A DNA stretch of 26,688 nt from a virus, in the IMG/VR virus record IMGVR_UViG_3300022871_000092, positions 1-26,688 of that record; one strand, given 5' to 3'. Of this stretch, positions 1 through 5,604 are shown one piece after another; positions within the stretch are counted from its first letter, which is position 1; every line of letters begins with the position of its first letter. Position numbers and translations under genes: made by a program. Below the pieces are notes generated by a model, which saw only the letters and a list, made by a program, of their open reading frames with translations, was not told where the DNA came from and did not search any database.

Positions 1-2
1 AA

Positions 3-317
3 GCAACGATCAAAACAATGGTTGAGGCTACCAGGAACGACAAAGAAATTGGGGGTACAAAGTATAAGGAGAGTCTGTCCTTTGCTGCAAAGGGAAGGGA
101 TAAGTTCAGTAACCCGGAGCTAAATAAGGTCTTTGATGTTACACATCTAGCAATAGACAGGACTTTTAGAATACTTGGAGATATGGGGTTATTACCTCCT
201 GCTCCTGAAGCATTACAAGGCCAGAACTTAAAGATAAAGTATGTATCTCTACTTGCCCAGGCCCAGGAGTATTTAAAAGACAAATCCAAGATAATAATAG
301 TCAAGAGGAGTAAGTAA
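3..317 (+). CDS. C-terminal part of a podovirus-type portal (head-to-tail connector) protein, open at the window edge
   Basis: The reading frame is open from the first base, so the ATG at 18 is probably internal and the gene begins outside the window. The segment 'GLLPPAPEALQGQNLKIKYV' followed by 'LAQAQ' matches the signature near the end of T7-gp8-like head-to-tail connecting proteins (typically LPPPPEELQGQ..KVEY.S.LAQAQ). Those proteins usually continue well past the LAQAQ motif. Here the frame ends only about 16 residues later with a lysine-rich tail, so the C-terminus is short or was replaced. GC is about 45% over the first 120 bases against about 27% at 361-420. The end of the frame carries the AGGAG that serves the next gene. 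It could be the true portal gene of this phage or a transferred remnant; the window cannot decide. Confidence 0.6.
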   Translation, partial: ATIKTMVEATRNDKEIGGTKYKESLSFAAKGRDKFSNPELNKVFDVTHLAIDRTFRILGDMGLLPPAPEALQGQNLKIKYVSLLAQAQEYLKDKSKIIIVKRSK

Positions 318-956
318 ATGAAGATAACTTGTTTTTCAGATACACATAGACATAGACCAGAATTGGGTAAAGGTGATATGTTAATATTTGCAGGTGATGA
401 TGATATTACAGATATAAAAACTCTAATTAACTTTACTCAATATATTAAAAAACAGGACTTTAAATATAAAATAATGATAGGTGGAAACCATGATTTCTTT
501 ATTAAAAATTTATTTGCTAAAGAGTATTTAATAGAGAATAATATCATATATCTAGAAGATCAGATGATAGAAATAGAAGGGATTAAAATATATGGAACTC
601 CATATACACCACAATTCATGAACTGGGCTTTTATGGAAAGTGAGGATATGCTTCTTAAAAGATACTCTTTAATACCTAAAGATGTTAATATATTAGTTAG
701 TCATGGTCCTGCTTATGGTGTTAGAGATCAGATAGTGTATGGTAATAGCCCAAGTATTAAAAGTGGTAAATTCTTAGGTAGTAAAGCCTTAGCAGAGGTA
801 TTACCATCTTTGATTGATTTAAAGTATCACATTTTTGGTCATATACATGGTAGTTATGGTACTACACATAGTTCAATAAATTGCTCGATCTGTGACGAAA
901 GGTATAATATGGCTAATGAACCAATTGAATTATGGTTATTTACGGAGGTTAAATGA
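318..956 (+). CDS. Calcineurin-like metallophosphoesterase (MPPED/239FB-like)
   Basis: A 212-residue protein with the full metallophosphoesterase signature: D8-T-H10 in 'FSDTHRH', G26-D27, the GNHD box at 56-59, H129 in 'VSHGP', and G174-H-I-H-G178. The 'YGTPYTP' stretch and 'GSKALAEVL' resemble the small MPPED1/2 (239FB) subfamily, which binds two metal ions and hydrolyses phosphodiester or phosphomonoester bonds. The usual hydrophobic residue after GD is replaced by acidic ones ('GDDD'). The start is set by GAGGAG nine bases upstream, inside the end of the preceding gene. The next gene starts in an ATGA overlap, so the two are probably co-translated. The substrate cannot be read from sequence; nucleotide turnover or DNA-end repair are the usual guesses for phage members. 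Confidence 0.85.
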   Translation: MKITCFSDTHRHRPELGKGDMLIFAGDDDITDIKTLINFTQYIKKQDFKYKIMIGGNHDFFIKNLFAKEYLIENNIIYLEDQMIEIEGIKIYGTPYTPQFMNWAFMESEDMLLKRYSLIPKDVNILVSHGPAYGVRDQIVYGNSPSIKSGKFLGSKALAEVLPSLIDLKYHIFGHIHGSYGTTHSSINCSICDERYNMANEPIELWLFTEVK

Positions 957-1318
957 GAAATATAATATATGTAGCTGGGCCTTATAGTGCAACTACCATA
1001 GAAAAGAAAATGGAAAATATAGATAAAGCTGTTAGGCAAGCTAAAACTCTTACCTTATTAGGTTATTGTTGTATAGTGCCCCATAAACTCACAGAACTTT
1101 GGGATTTCGATACTTCTTTTTCCGAGTGGGAAGATATAGACTGGCTAGAAAAGTGCTGTTATCCCTTACTCTATCAATGCAGAGCACTATTCCTAACAGA
1201 TGGTTGGCAGAAGAGTGAGGGTTGCTTAAAAGAGTTAGATTTTGCTAGGGAACACAATATACCATATTTTACATCAGAAAGGGAACTTCTAAGGAATATA
1301 AGGTCTATTCAAGTATAA
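953..1318 (+). CDS. DUF4406 / nucleoside 2-deoxyribosyltransferase-like protein
   Basis: 121 residues with the family pattern: 'YVAGPYS' at 6-12, an N-rich helix, 'PH' at 43-44, a Trp-rich middle (W50, W59, W64), and 'GWQKSEGCLKELDFA' at 84-98. The YVAGPYS loop and the S.G...E segment form the active site in the nucleoside 2-deoxyribosyltransferase superfamily. DUF4406 proteins are common in phages, but their reaction is not settled. The gene overlaps the metallophosphoesterase by four bases (ATGA). Its 3' end overlaps by 30 bases a small lipoprotein frame on the opposite strand. The likely role is nucleotide salvage or modification; this is inference. Confidence 0.75.
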   Translation: MRNIIYVAGPYSATTIEKKMENIDKAVRQAKTLTLLGYCCIVPHKLTELWDFDTSFSEWEDIDWLEKCCYPLLYQCRALFLTDGWQKSEGCLKELDFAREHNIPYFTSERELLRNIRSIQV

Positions 1319-1465
1319 ATGATAATGAGTATATATTTTATATTCTAGTTGCCTCTTTTGTATTTCACCATGAGTTGCACAAGAAGAAACTAATCCTAGT
1401 AGTATTAATGCTATTAGAGCATTACATAAATTTATAAAAATATTGCATATATGCTCACAGATCAA
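1289..1465 (-). CDS. Small lipoprotein, second copy (o-spanin or exclusion-type candidate); start uncertain
   Basis: A short leftward frame with a strong hydrophobic stretch and lipobox, 'NALIALILLGLVSSC', then 'ATHGEIQKRQLEYKIY' and a stop at 1289. The mature part aligns with the lipoprotein at 9939-10076: both have C-A-T, then QKR, then LEY.I, ending near an N-R pair. The frame is open back to 1468. No ATG exists in frame; TTG at 1465 is the only common start and would give 58 residues, with a weak GGTGG upstream. An ATG at 1448 opens another frame that stops after eight codons, so the gene may have lost its start through an indel. It begins inside the end of the membrane coiled-coil gene, the arrangement expected of an Rz/Rz1-type pair. 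It could be a functional o-spanin with a poor start or a decayed duplicate. Confidence 0.5.
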   Translation of the reverse strand: MICEHICNIFINLCNALIALILLGLVSSCATHGEIQKRQLEYKIYTHYHLYLNRPYIP

Positions 1466-2024
1466 AAGTTATACCACCATGACCAACTATACTCTTTCTA
1501 TTATAATCACACCCAGCACCACCTACTATACCAAACCTACCTATAACATTACCTTGAATTAGACCACTAACGATCTTAGTATCTGACCCGAAAGTACCCA
1601 TAGCCATTAATCTAATCATTCTTTTATTTATTTCAGTCTTATTATATTCTTCTAACTTCTGTATTATCTTTTCTTGTTCTTTTATTTTAGTTTCAAGTTT
1701 AGATATAGTACTGGTATTAGTACTTGTAGTCTGATCGGTACTAGTAACTACATTATACTCAGTTATTATAGTACCATCTGGATGTTGAGTAATTACTGTA
1801 TTATCAGTAACTAATTTGTTTAACTTATCCATTTGTTTTATCTGGGTATTGATAGTCCTTTCAAGTTCTGTTATTTTTTGTAGATCAGCCTCACTTGTTA
1901 TCTCAACTTCGTTTATAATTGTTTTAGAAGGTAGAAATACCCAACAAAGCACTATTCCTAGTACAAAAGCCAATAGGATCTGGACAATTCTATTATTCTT
2001 AATTAAGTTCCATATATAGCTCAT
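1455..2024 (-). CDS. Membrane-anchored coiled-coil protein, i-spanin-like candidate
   Basis: 189 residues. One N-terminal membrane segment ('IVQILLAFVLGIVLCWVFL', about 14-32) follows a short basic head. A predicted coiled coil spans roughly 45-75 and a second about 108-140 ('KLETKIKEQEKIIQKLEEY'), with a Thr/Ser-rich linker between. The last 50 residues are Gly-rich and look like beta structure ('GRFGIVGGAGCDY'). This topology (cytoplasmic stub, one membrane segment, periplasmic coiled coil) is that of inner-membrane spanin subunits, and the small lipoprotein frame overlapping its end supports that. The Gly-rich C-terminus is unusual for an i-spanin. ATG overlaps the stop of the upstream two-TM gene (ATGA). 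Sequence family not recognised. Confidence 0.6.
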   Translation of the reverse strand: MSYIWNLIKNNRIVQILLAFVLGIVLCWVFLPSKTIINEVEITSEADLQKITELERTINTQIKQMDKLNKLVTDNTVITQHPDGTIITEYNVVTSTDQTTSTNTSTISKLETKIKEQEKIIQKLEEYNKTEINKRMIRLMAMGTFGSDTKIVSGLIQGNVIGRFGIVGGAGCDYNRKSIVGHGGITFDL

Positions 2025-2263
2025 AAAATCTCCTCTCTTTCTATTTTAGCTTGTTTCTGCTTACCCCAGAATGCAAACCCTGATAAGGCAACAATTATAG
2101 AAGCAACACCCAAAAGGTTTTTACCCCCATTAAAATAAATATCTAAAACTCCTAGTCCAATACCACCTATACAAGAAGTAAATACACTCATTGTAAAGTT
2201 TACTCTCATACTGGATATATACCCATTTTGATTTTCTAATGCTTGTTTTATTTCTTTTTTCAT
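2021..2263 (-). CDS. Small two-TM membrane protein, candidate holin
   Basis: 80 residues with two hydrophobic segments, about 24-45 ('MSVFTSCIGGIGLGVLDIYF') and 49-66 ('NLLGVASIIVALSGFAFWG'), flanked by a charged N-terminus and a C-terminus rich in K/E. Size, topology and position beside spanin-like genes fit a class II-type holin. The sequence 'GYISSMR' before the first membrane segment recurs in small phage membrane proteins of unknown role. TAAGGAG lies eight bases before the ATG. The gene overlaps the next one by ATGA. Function is inferred from topology and context only. Confidence 0.6.
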   Translation of the reverse strand: MKKEIKQALENQNGYISSMRVNFTMSVFTSCIGGIGLGVLDIYFNGGKNLLGVASIIVALSGFAFWGKQKQAKIEREEIL

Positions 2264-2275
2264 AGTTTAAACTCC

Positions 2276-2434
2276 TTATAATAGATCTACTTTAAATATT
2301 TCGCATAATTTCAATACACCAGCCCTTGCATCAGCGTATTCCTCATATCTGTAATTAATATCCTCTTCTCTAGCAAGAAAATCTAAATTACTTAACAAAT
2401 CTAAGACAATATCTTTTATCTCTTGGTTATCCAT
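2276..2434 (-). CDS. Unknown 52-residue acidic protein
   Basis: A short frame between two clear genes, beginning 'MDNQEIKDIVLDLLSNLDFL' and ending 'LCEIFKVDLL'. It is preceded by an excellent AGGAGGT seven bases from the ATG, and its stop lies just before the TAAGGAG of the next gene, so it fits the operon exactly. It is acidic, probably helical, and has no membrane segment or recognisable motif. The spacing, ribosome site and lack of other use of this gap support it as a real gene. No function is proposed. Confidence 0.65.
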   Translation of the reverse strand: MDNQEIKDIVLDLLSNLDFLAREEDINYRYEEYADARAGVLKLCEIFKVDLL

Positions 2435-2444
2435 TAATTACCTC

Positions 2445-2654
2445 CTAAACTAGCAAATGTTCTCTACATGGTGTAAAAATACAATCAGTATAAGTAAAAT
2501 CAGAACACTCATAACACACCATATCGTCTTCTATATATTCCTCAAACAACATACAATAACGTATAATATTATCGTCCCCACCTATATCCTCATCATAAAA
2601 AATACAATTAGAACAATTTGCCTCAACTAATAATATAGTTTCCTCGTATCTCAT
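2445..2654 (-). CDS. Unknown small cysteine-rich protein
   Basis: 69 residues with seven cysteines: C14-x2-C17, C34, C47-x2-C50, C58, C63. The paired CxxC motifs suggest a small zinc-binding fold. The segment 'CSNCIFYDED' resembles short phage proteins with a C.NC.FY core, whose role is unknown. Its ATG overlaps the stop of the DUF5675 gene (ATGA), and the next gene's AGGAGGT follows directly after its stop, so it is embedded in the lysis-region operon. An intracellular role is more likely than an exported one because no signal peptide is seen. Confidence 0.65.
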   Translation of the reverse strand: MRYEETILLVEANCSNCIFYDEDIGGDDNIIRYCMLFEEYIEDDMVCYECSDFTYTDCIFTPCREHLLV

Positions 2655-3067
2655 AGAGTTGTTATATTTAGATTAAACCCTATATCCTTATCTAAAATTC
2701 CTTTAATTTTATTAAAAGCGTCTGTAGACTTGAACACTGAATATCTAGCATTACTATTATCTAATATTGACTGTTGTAACCCAACTAGGACACAACCATT
2801 TATATCTGTTAACCAATTTCCTTTATGTATTAGTATCTTAGAACGATTAGGTACTCCCATTACTTCAAATGTAAACCCAAACTTAGGAGAGTTCCATATC
2901 TCACACCTATAATAAAGAGCTGGTATGCAACTAACCCTTCGTTCATTACTATTCCAAGGTAGTTCTAGTGTATAACATACAAAGTCAGTATCATGATATA
3001 GTAAGCCAAGTGTACCCTTGAGTGTACTTACAGTTCTAACTAATTTGAATTCTTTTAATCCACTCAT
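2651..3067 (-). CDS. DUF5675 family protein, candidate peptidoglycan-active lysis enzyme
   Basis: 138 residues matching the DUF5675 pattern: 'RTVSTLKGTLGLL' at the start, 'CYTLELPW' at 31-38, 'VSCIPA' at 45-50, 'SPKFG' at 60-64, 'VPNRSKILIH' at 72-81, and 'DINGCVLVG' at 88-96. H81 followed eleven residues later by G91-C92 resembles the His...Gly-Cys arrangement of L,D-transpeptidase (YkuD) folds. That, with its position beside holin- and spanin-like genes, makes a cell-wall role plausible. No other endolysin is visible in this window. The family has no confirmed reaction known to me, so the enzymatic role is inference. No signal peptide is present. Confidence 0.7.
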   Translation of the reverse strand: MSGLKEFKLVRTVSTLKGTLGLLYHDTDFVCYTLELPWNSNERRVSCIPALYYRCEIWNSPKFGFTFEVMGVPNRSKILIHKGNWLTDINGCVLVGLQQSILDNSNARYSVFKSTDAFNKIKGILDKDIGFNLNITTL

Positions 3068-3080
3068 AACAATCTTATCC

Positions 3081-3269
3081 TTATAGTATTATATAATATT
3101 TTAATAAAATGTTTTTAAATTTTTCATCAATTAATAGTTTTTTCTCATAAATAATAATACGGGTATTATCTGATGGAAACCCAAACTCACCATCAGTATA
3201 TTTAGCATCTTTTAACTCTTTATATAATTTATCTATTTCTGGTTTTTTTAAATTAATATTTATTATCAT
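3081..3269 (-). CDS. Unknown 62-residue protein
   Basis: A small lysine- and isoleucine-rich protein, start 'MIININLKKPEIDKLYKELK'. I place the start at the ATG at 3269 rather than at an in-frame TTG twelve bases upstream. The ATG overlaps the stop of the preceding gene (TAATG) and has GGAGA about eight bases before it. No membrane segment or known motif is seen; the centre 'DGEFGFPSDNTRIIIYEKK' looks like a small alpha/beta fold. Function unknown. Confidence 0.6.
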   Translation of the reverse strand: MIININLKKPEIDKLYKELKDAKYTDGEFGFPSDNTRIIIYEKKLLIDEKFKNILLKYYIIL

Positions 3270-3631
3270 TACTTTCTCCAAAATTTAGCAAAGTAATATG
3301 GGGCTTTATATCCAATTAAGAATATAAGGATTATTGTCATAAAATCACACGTTACAGAAAAACCAAAATAAGACATATAGATATATCCAAGTAAAGTAGA
3401 AACTAACTTAGACTGTAAATCAAATATGAAGTCTAACTTCTTATCAAGATCTTCCTTGAAGAACTTATAATGACCATCACAGATTAATTCATCTATTAAT
3501 ACAAACCCGACCCAAAGTAACATGGTTATGGGACTCATCATACCCATTATGAAGCCTAATGCTGAGTGCCCTGTTTCAAAATATCTTTCCGAATTACCTA
3601 AATACTGTTGTAACATCTTTAAATATTTCAT
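3269..3631 (-). CDS. Polytopic membrane protein, second holin-type candidate
   Basis: 120 residues with hydrophobic segments at about 24-48 ('SALGFIMGMMSPITMLLWVG') and about 76-112, the latter long enough for one or two passes ('VTCDFMTIILIFLIGY'). The charged stretch 'DGHYKFFKEDLDKKLDF' lies between them. Location between tail-fibre genes and the lysis genes, plus small size, makes it a holin or antiholin candidate. The family is not recognised. The C-terminus is basic ('FAKFWRK'). The next gene starts in a TAATG overlap. Confidence 0.55.
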   Translation of the reverse strand: MKYLKMLQQYLGNSERYFETGHSALGFIMGMMSPITMLLWVGFVLIDELICDGHYKFFKEDLDKKLDFIFDLQSKLVSTLLGYIYMSYFGFSVTCDFMTIILIFLIGYKAPYYFAKFWRK

Positions 3632-3641
3632 TATTTTACCT

Positions 3642-3866
3642 CTATTTAGTTATATCTGTAGTGGGTTTATTTATTAAAAATGGTTGAATTTCTTTATGAA
3701 GTTTAATTTTACTTAATTTTGATACTGAAATCTGATAAATAGTACCATCTTCTAAAACTATTTCTATCATATTACCACTCATAATGTAAGCATGGGAAAT
3801 AGCCTTATAAGTCTTTCTAACTGGAATTAAACCTAATAGCATTCTAAAAGTTGTTATTTTATACAT
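3642..3866 (-). CDS. Unknown 74-residue protein
   Basis: A basic protein that begins 'MYKITTFRMLLGLIPVRKTY' and has a central beta-rich part ('GNMIEIVLEDGTIYQISVSK'), which could be a small SH3/OB-like barrel. GGAG lies seven bases before the ATG. It sits alone between the last tail-fibre gene and the membrane-protein gene with short gaps on both sides. No family is recognised. A cytoplasmic role is likely because no membrane segment is long enough. Confidence 0.55.
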   Translation of the reverse strand: MYKITTFRMLLGLIPVRKTYKAISHAYIMSGNMIEIVLEDGTIYQISVSKLSKIKLHKEIQPFLINKPTTDITK

Positions 3867-3877
3867 AATATTCTCCT

Positions 3878-4654
3878 TTATAGTTTAATTATACAGTTTT
3901 CGATAATAGTTGGTTGTACATTTTGATGTGCATTGGCTGCTGCAGCTGCAGCACTATCAGATACACTACCAGATTTTGCACCTTGCGTAGCAGCAAAAGA
4001 ATCGGCATGACCATGACTATATGCAGAAGCACCGCCTGTTGTTGATGTTCCATCAACATTTCCAGTAGAATAACCATGAAGTTTACCACCATCCGCAGCA
4101 GTATCTTTATACGTTGTAGTACCATGGGTATGATCTACACCACCTGCCGACACAGTACCAGTAATAGCTGGATTCGCAAAAGCAATAGTATTAGCATGAC
4201 CATGAACTGCAGTACCACTTTCTACAGCAGCTAATGTATAAGTTTCTGTACCAACAACTGTACCAAGAGTTTTACCATCTATTCCACAACCAGCAACTGA
4301 CAATAAACCTGCAAATCCTGCACCATTATCAACATCTTGACCAACTACATTTCTACCTCTATAATCAATAAGTGTCAATTCTTTATTTGCTGCCCAATCA
4401 GCTGCAGCACTTCCACCTCTACCACCTACTACTGGACATTCTGTATCTGTATACTCATCCCAAAGAAGTGTAAATAAATCTTCACAATCTGCATTTGCTC
4501 TTTCTGAAGCACCTGAAGCTGCATTACCAATTGTTAAACCAATTAATAGTGCCCAACCGTCTGGTGCAGTACTTCCACAAAATCCAATTCTAGAACCTGT
4601 TGGTATGAATGAATCTACATATCCTCTACTTCGATGTGTTTTAATTCTAGCCAT
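3878..4654 (-). CDS. Receptor-binding/tail-collar-type fibre protein
   Basis: 258 residues, Ala/Gly/Thr-rich. 'STAPDGWALL' at 28-37, 'DYRGRNVVGQD' at 97-107 and 'NAHQNVQPTIIENCIIKL' at the C-terminus are hallmarks of tail-collar (short tail fibre) proteins, where the distal tip ends in a H.NMPPT/NVQP-type motif. Histidine pairs H151/H153, H175/H177 and H214/H216 (HxH) match the metal-binding repeats that thread these trimeric tips along their axis. It is probably displayed on the baseplate and contacts the host. Its first 45 residues are similar to those of the 67-residue protein encoded just upstream ('SRG', 'TAPDGW', 'GLTIG'). GGGAG serves as its ribosome site and lies inside the end of that upstream gene. 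Confidence 0.8.
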   Translation of the reverse strand: MARIKTHRSRGYVDSFIPTGSRIGFCGSTAPDGWALLIGLTIGNAASGASERANADCEDLFTLLWDEYTDTECPVVGGRGGSAAADWAANKELTLIDYRGRNVVGQDVDNGAGFAGLLSVAGCGIDGKTLGTVVGTETYTLAAVESGTAVHGHANTIAFANPAITGTVSAGGVDHTHGTTTYKDTAADGGKLHGYSTGNVDGTSTTGGASAYSHGHADSFAATQGAKSGSVSDSAAAAAANAHQNVQPTIIENCIIKL

Positions 4655-4657
4655 GAT

Positions 4658-4861
4658 TTATATCTCCCTTACTTGTACAAGATTATTCAATAGTCCACTA
4701 TTATCTGTTACATAATTAGTTATAACACCACCACCAGATCCAATTGTAAGACCAGACATTCTAACCCAACCGTCTGGAGCAGTTGTTCTCACTGAATACT
4801 TAACATCTCCAGTATCTGCATATATCTGAAGAAAACCCCTACTCTTATGTACTTTTTTCAT
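4658..4861 (-). CDS. 67-residue mosaic fibre-end protein
   Basis: The N-terminal 40 residues ('KSRG', 'TTAPDGW', 'GLTIG') resemble the start of the downstream collar-type fibre. The last 25 residues ('TDNSGLLNNLVQVREI') match the end of the upstream fibre ('IDNSGLLNNLISVREV'). Nothing of a fibre body remains between them, so this looks like the result of a deletion or recombination joining two fibre genes. It still has a good start with GAGG upstream and intact reading frame, so it may be expressed as a small adaptor or capping piece. It may equally be non-functional debris. Confidence 0.6.
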   Translation of the reverse strand: MKKVHKSRGFLQIYADTGDVKYSVRTTAPDGWVRMSGLTIGSGGGVITNYVTDNSGLLNNLVQVREI

Positions 4862-4865
4862 TAAA

Positions 4866-5585
4866 TTATACCTCTCTTACACTAATTAAATTATTTAACA
4901 ATCCACTATTATCTATTAGAACATTTGTAAAAACTCCACCACCTGAAGCGGTTGTTTCACCCTCACCACAAGTTGCTGCTATTGCAGCTTCAACATAAAA
5001 ACCATTTGTTATAGTTAAAGCTGCTGTATTATTAATTACTATATTATTAAATTTTGTTCCGTTACCATTTAAGTCTATAAACTTAGTTATTGTTCCTGTT
5101 GCAATTGACTGAAATACTAAATCACCTTCTATAGTACAATCTGCACCCAAAGTAAGAGGTGTAACTGCCCCAGTCCAAACACCACTAACATCAAATGTAA
5201 CACCCTTTTTAACTTTAATTTTAATCCCAGCAGGAATTGATATACCAGCATCACCTAGTAATGCTTGGTCAGTCTTTATAAATAAAGTATCCCCAGAGGC
5301 TAAACCATCGGCTATTGCTAATTGTATAGTAGTGTAATCACCTTCTGTTGTATTAGAGGATATTACAAAAGCATCCTCATCTTGACCTGCAAACCAATTA
5401 GTCCAAAGTGACACTAAATGCCAATACCAATTAAAATACTCAGATGGTGGATAAGCTAATGGTGCCCACCCAGCTAATTTCTCTGGTGCAGTAGGTTCTA
5501 CTGTTTCTAATGGTGGTGGATTCCATGCAAAGTAACCACCTGATACTCCGCCTACTACTGTAGGTTTTTTACTTGTTAATGCCAT
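4866..5585 (-). CDS. Tail fibre/spike protein with beta-helix-like body
   Basis: 239 residues. The N-terminal 60-70 residues ('GWAPLAYPPSEYFNWYWHL', 'W.NWFAGQ') resemble virion-attachment domains of phage tail spikes. The segment 'GDYTTIQLAIADGLASGDTL' is the typical entry to a pectate-lyase-like right-handed beta helix ('YTTIQ.AI...'), followed by repeating short beta strands ('ISIPAGIKIKVKKGVTFDV', 'CTIEGDLVFQS'). The body is short for a full spike. It ends in the 'DNSGLLNNL..VRE' tag shared with the next gene. No catalytic residues are evident, so binding rather than depolymerase activity is the safer reading. Confidence 0.7.
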   Translation of the reverse strand: MALTSKKPTVVGGVSGGYFAWNPPPLETVEPTAPEKLAGWAPLAYPPSEYFNWYWHLVSLWTNWFAGQDEDAFVISSNTTEGDYTTIQLAIADGLASGDTLFIKTDQALLGDAGISIPAGIKIKVKKGVTFDVSGVWTGAVTPLTLGADCTIEGDLVFQSIATGTITKFIDLNGNGTKFNNIVINNTAALTITNGFYVEAAIAATCGEGETTASGGGVFTNVLIDNSGLLNNLISVREV

Positions 5586-5604
5586 AAAATTATTTCTCCT
5601 TTAA

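Noticed and set aside
1406-1424. 7-bp hairpin TAATGCT/AGCATTA as a convergent terminator
   Set aside because: AT-rich stem without a T tract in either direction. It lies inside the signal-peptide codons of the lipoprotein frame.
1445-1454. Palindrome GCATATATGC as an operator
   Set aside because: A ten-base AT-rich palindrome is expected by chance in DNA of this composition, and it lies at a gene end rather than at a promoter.
3889-4125. Leftward 78-codon frame inside the collar-type fibre gene
   Set aside because: Out-of-frame shadow, rich in L, M and Q because of Ala/Thr-rich codons in the true frame. The fibre frame has clear motifs throughout.
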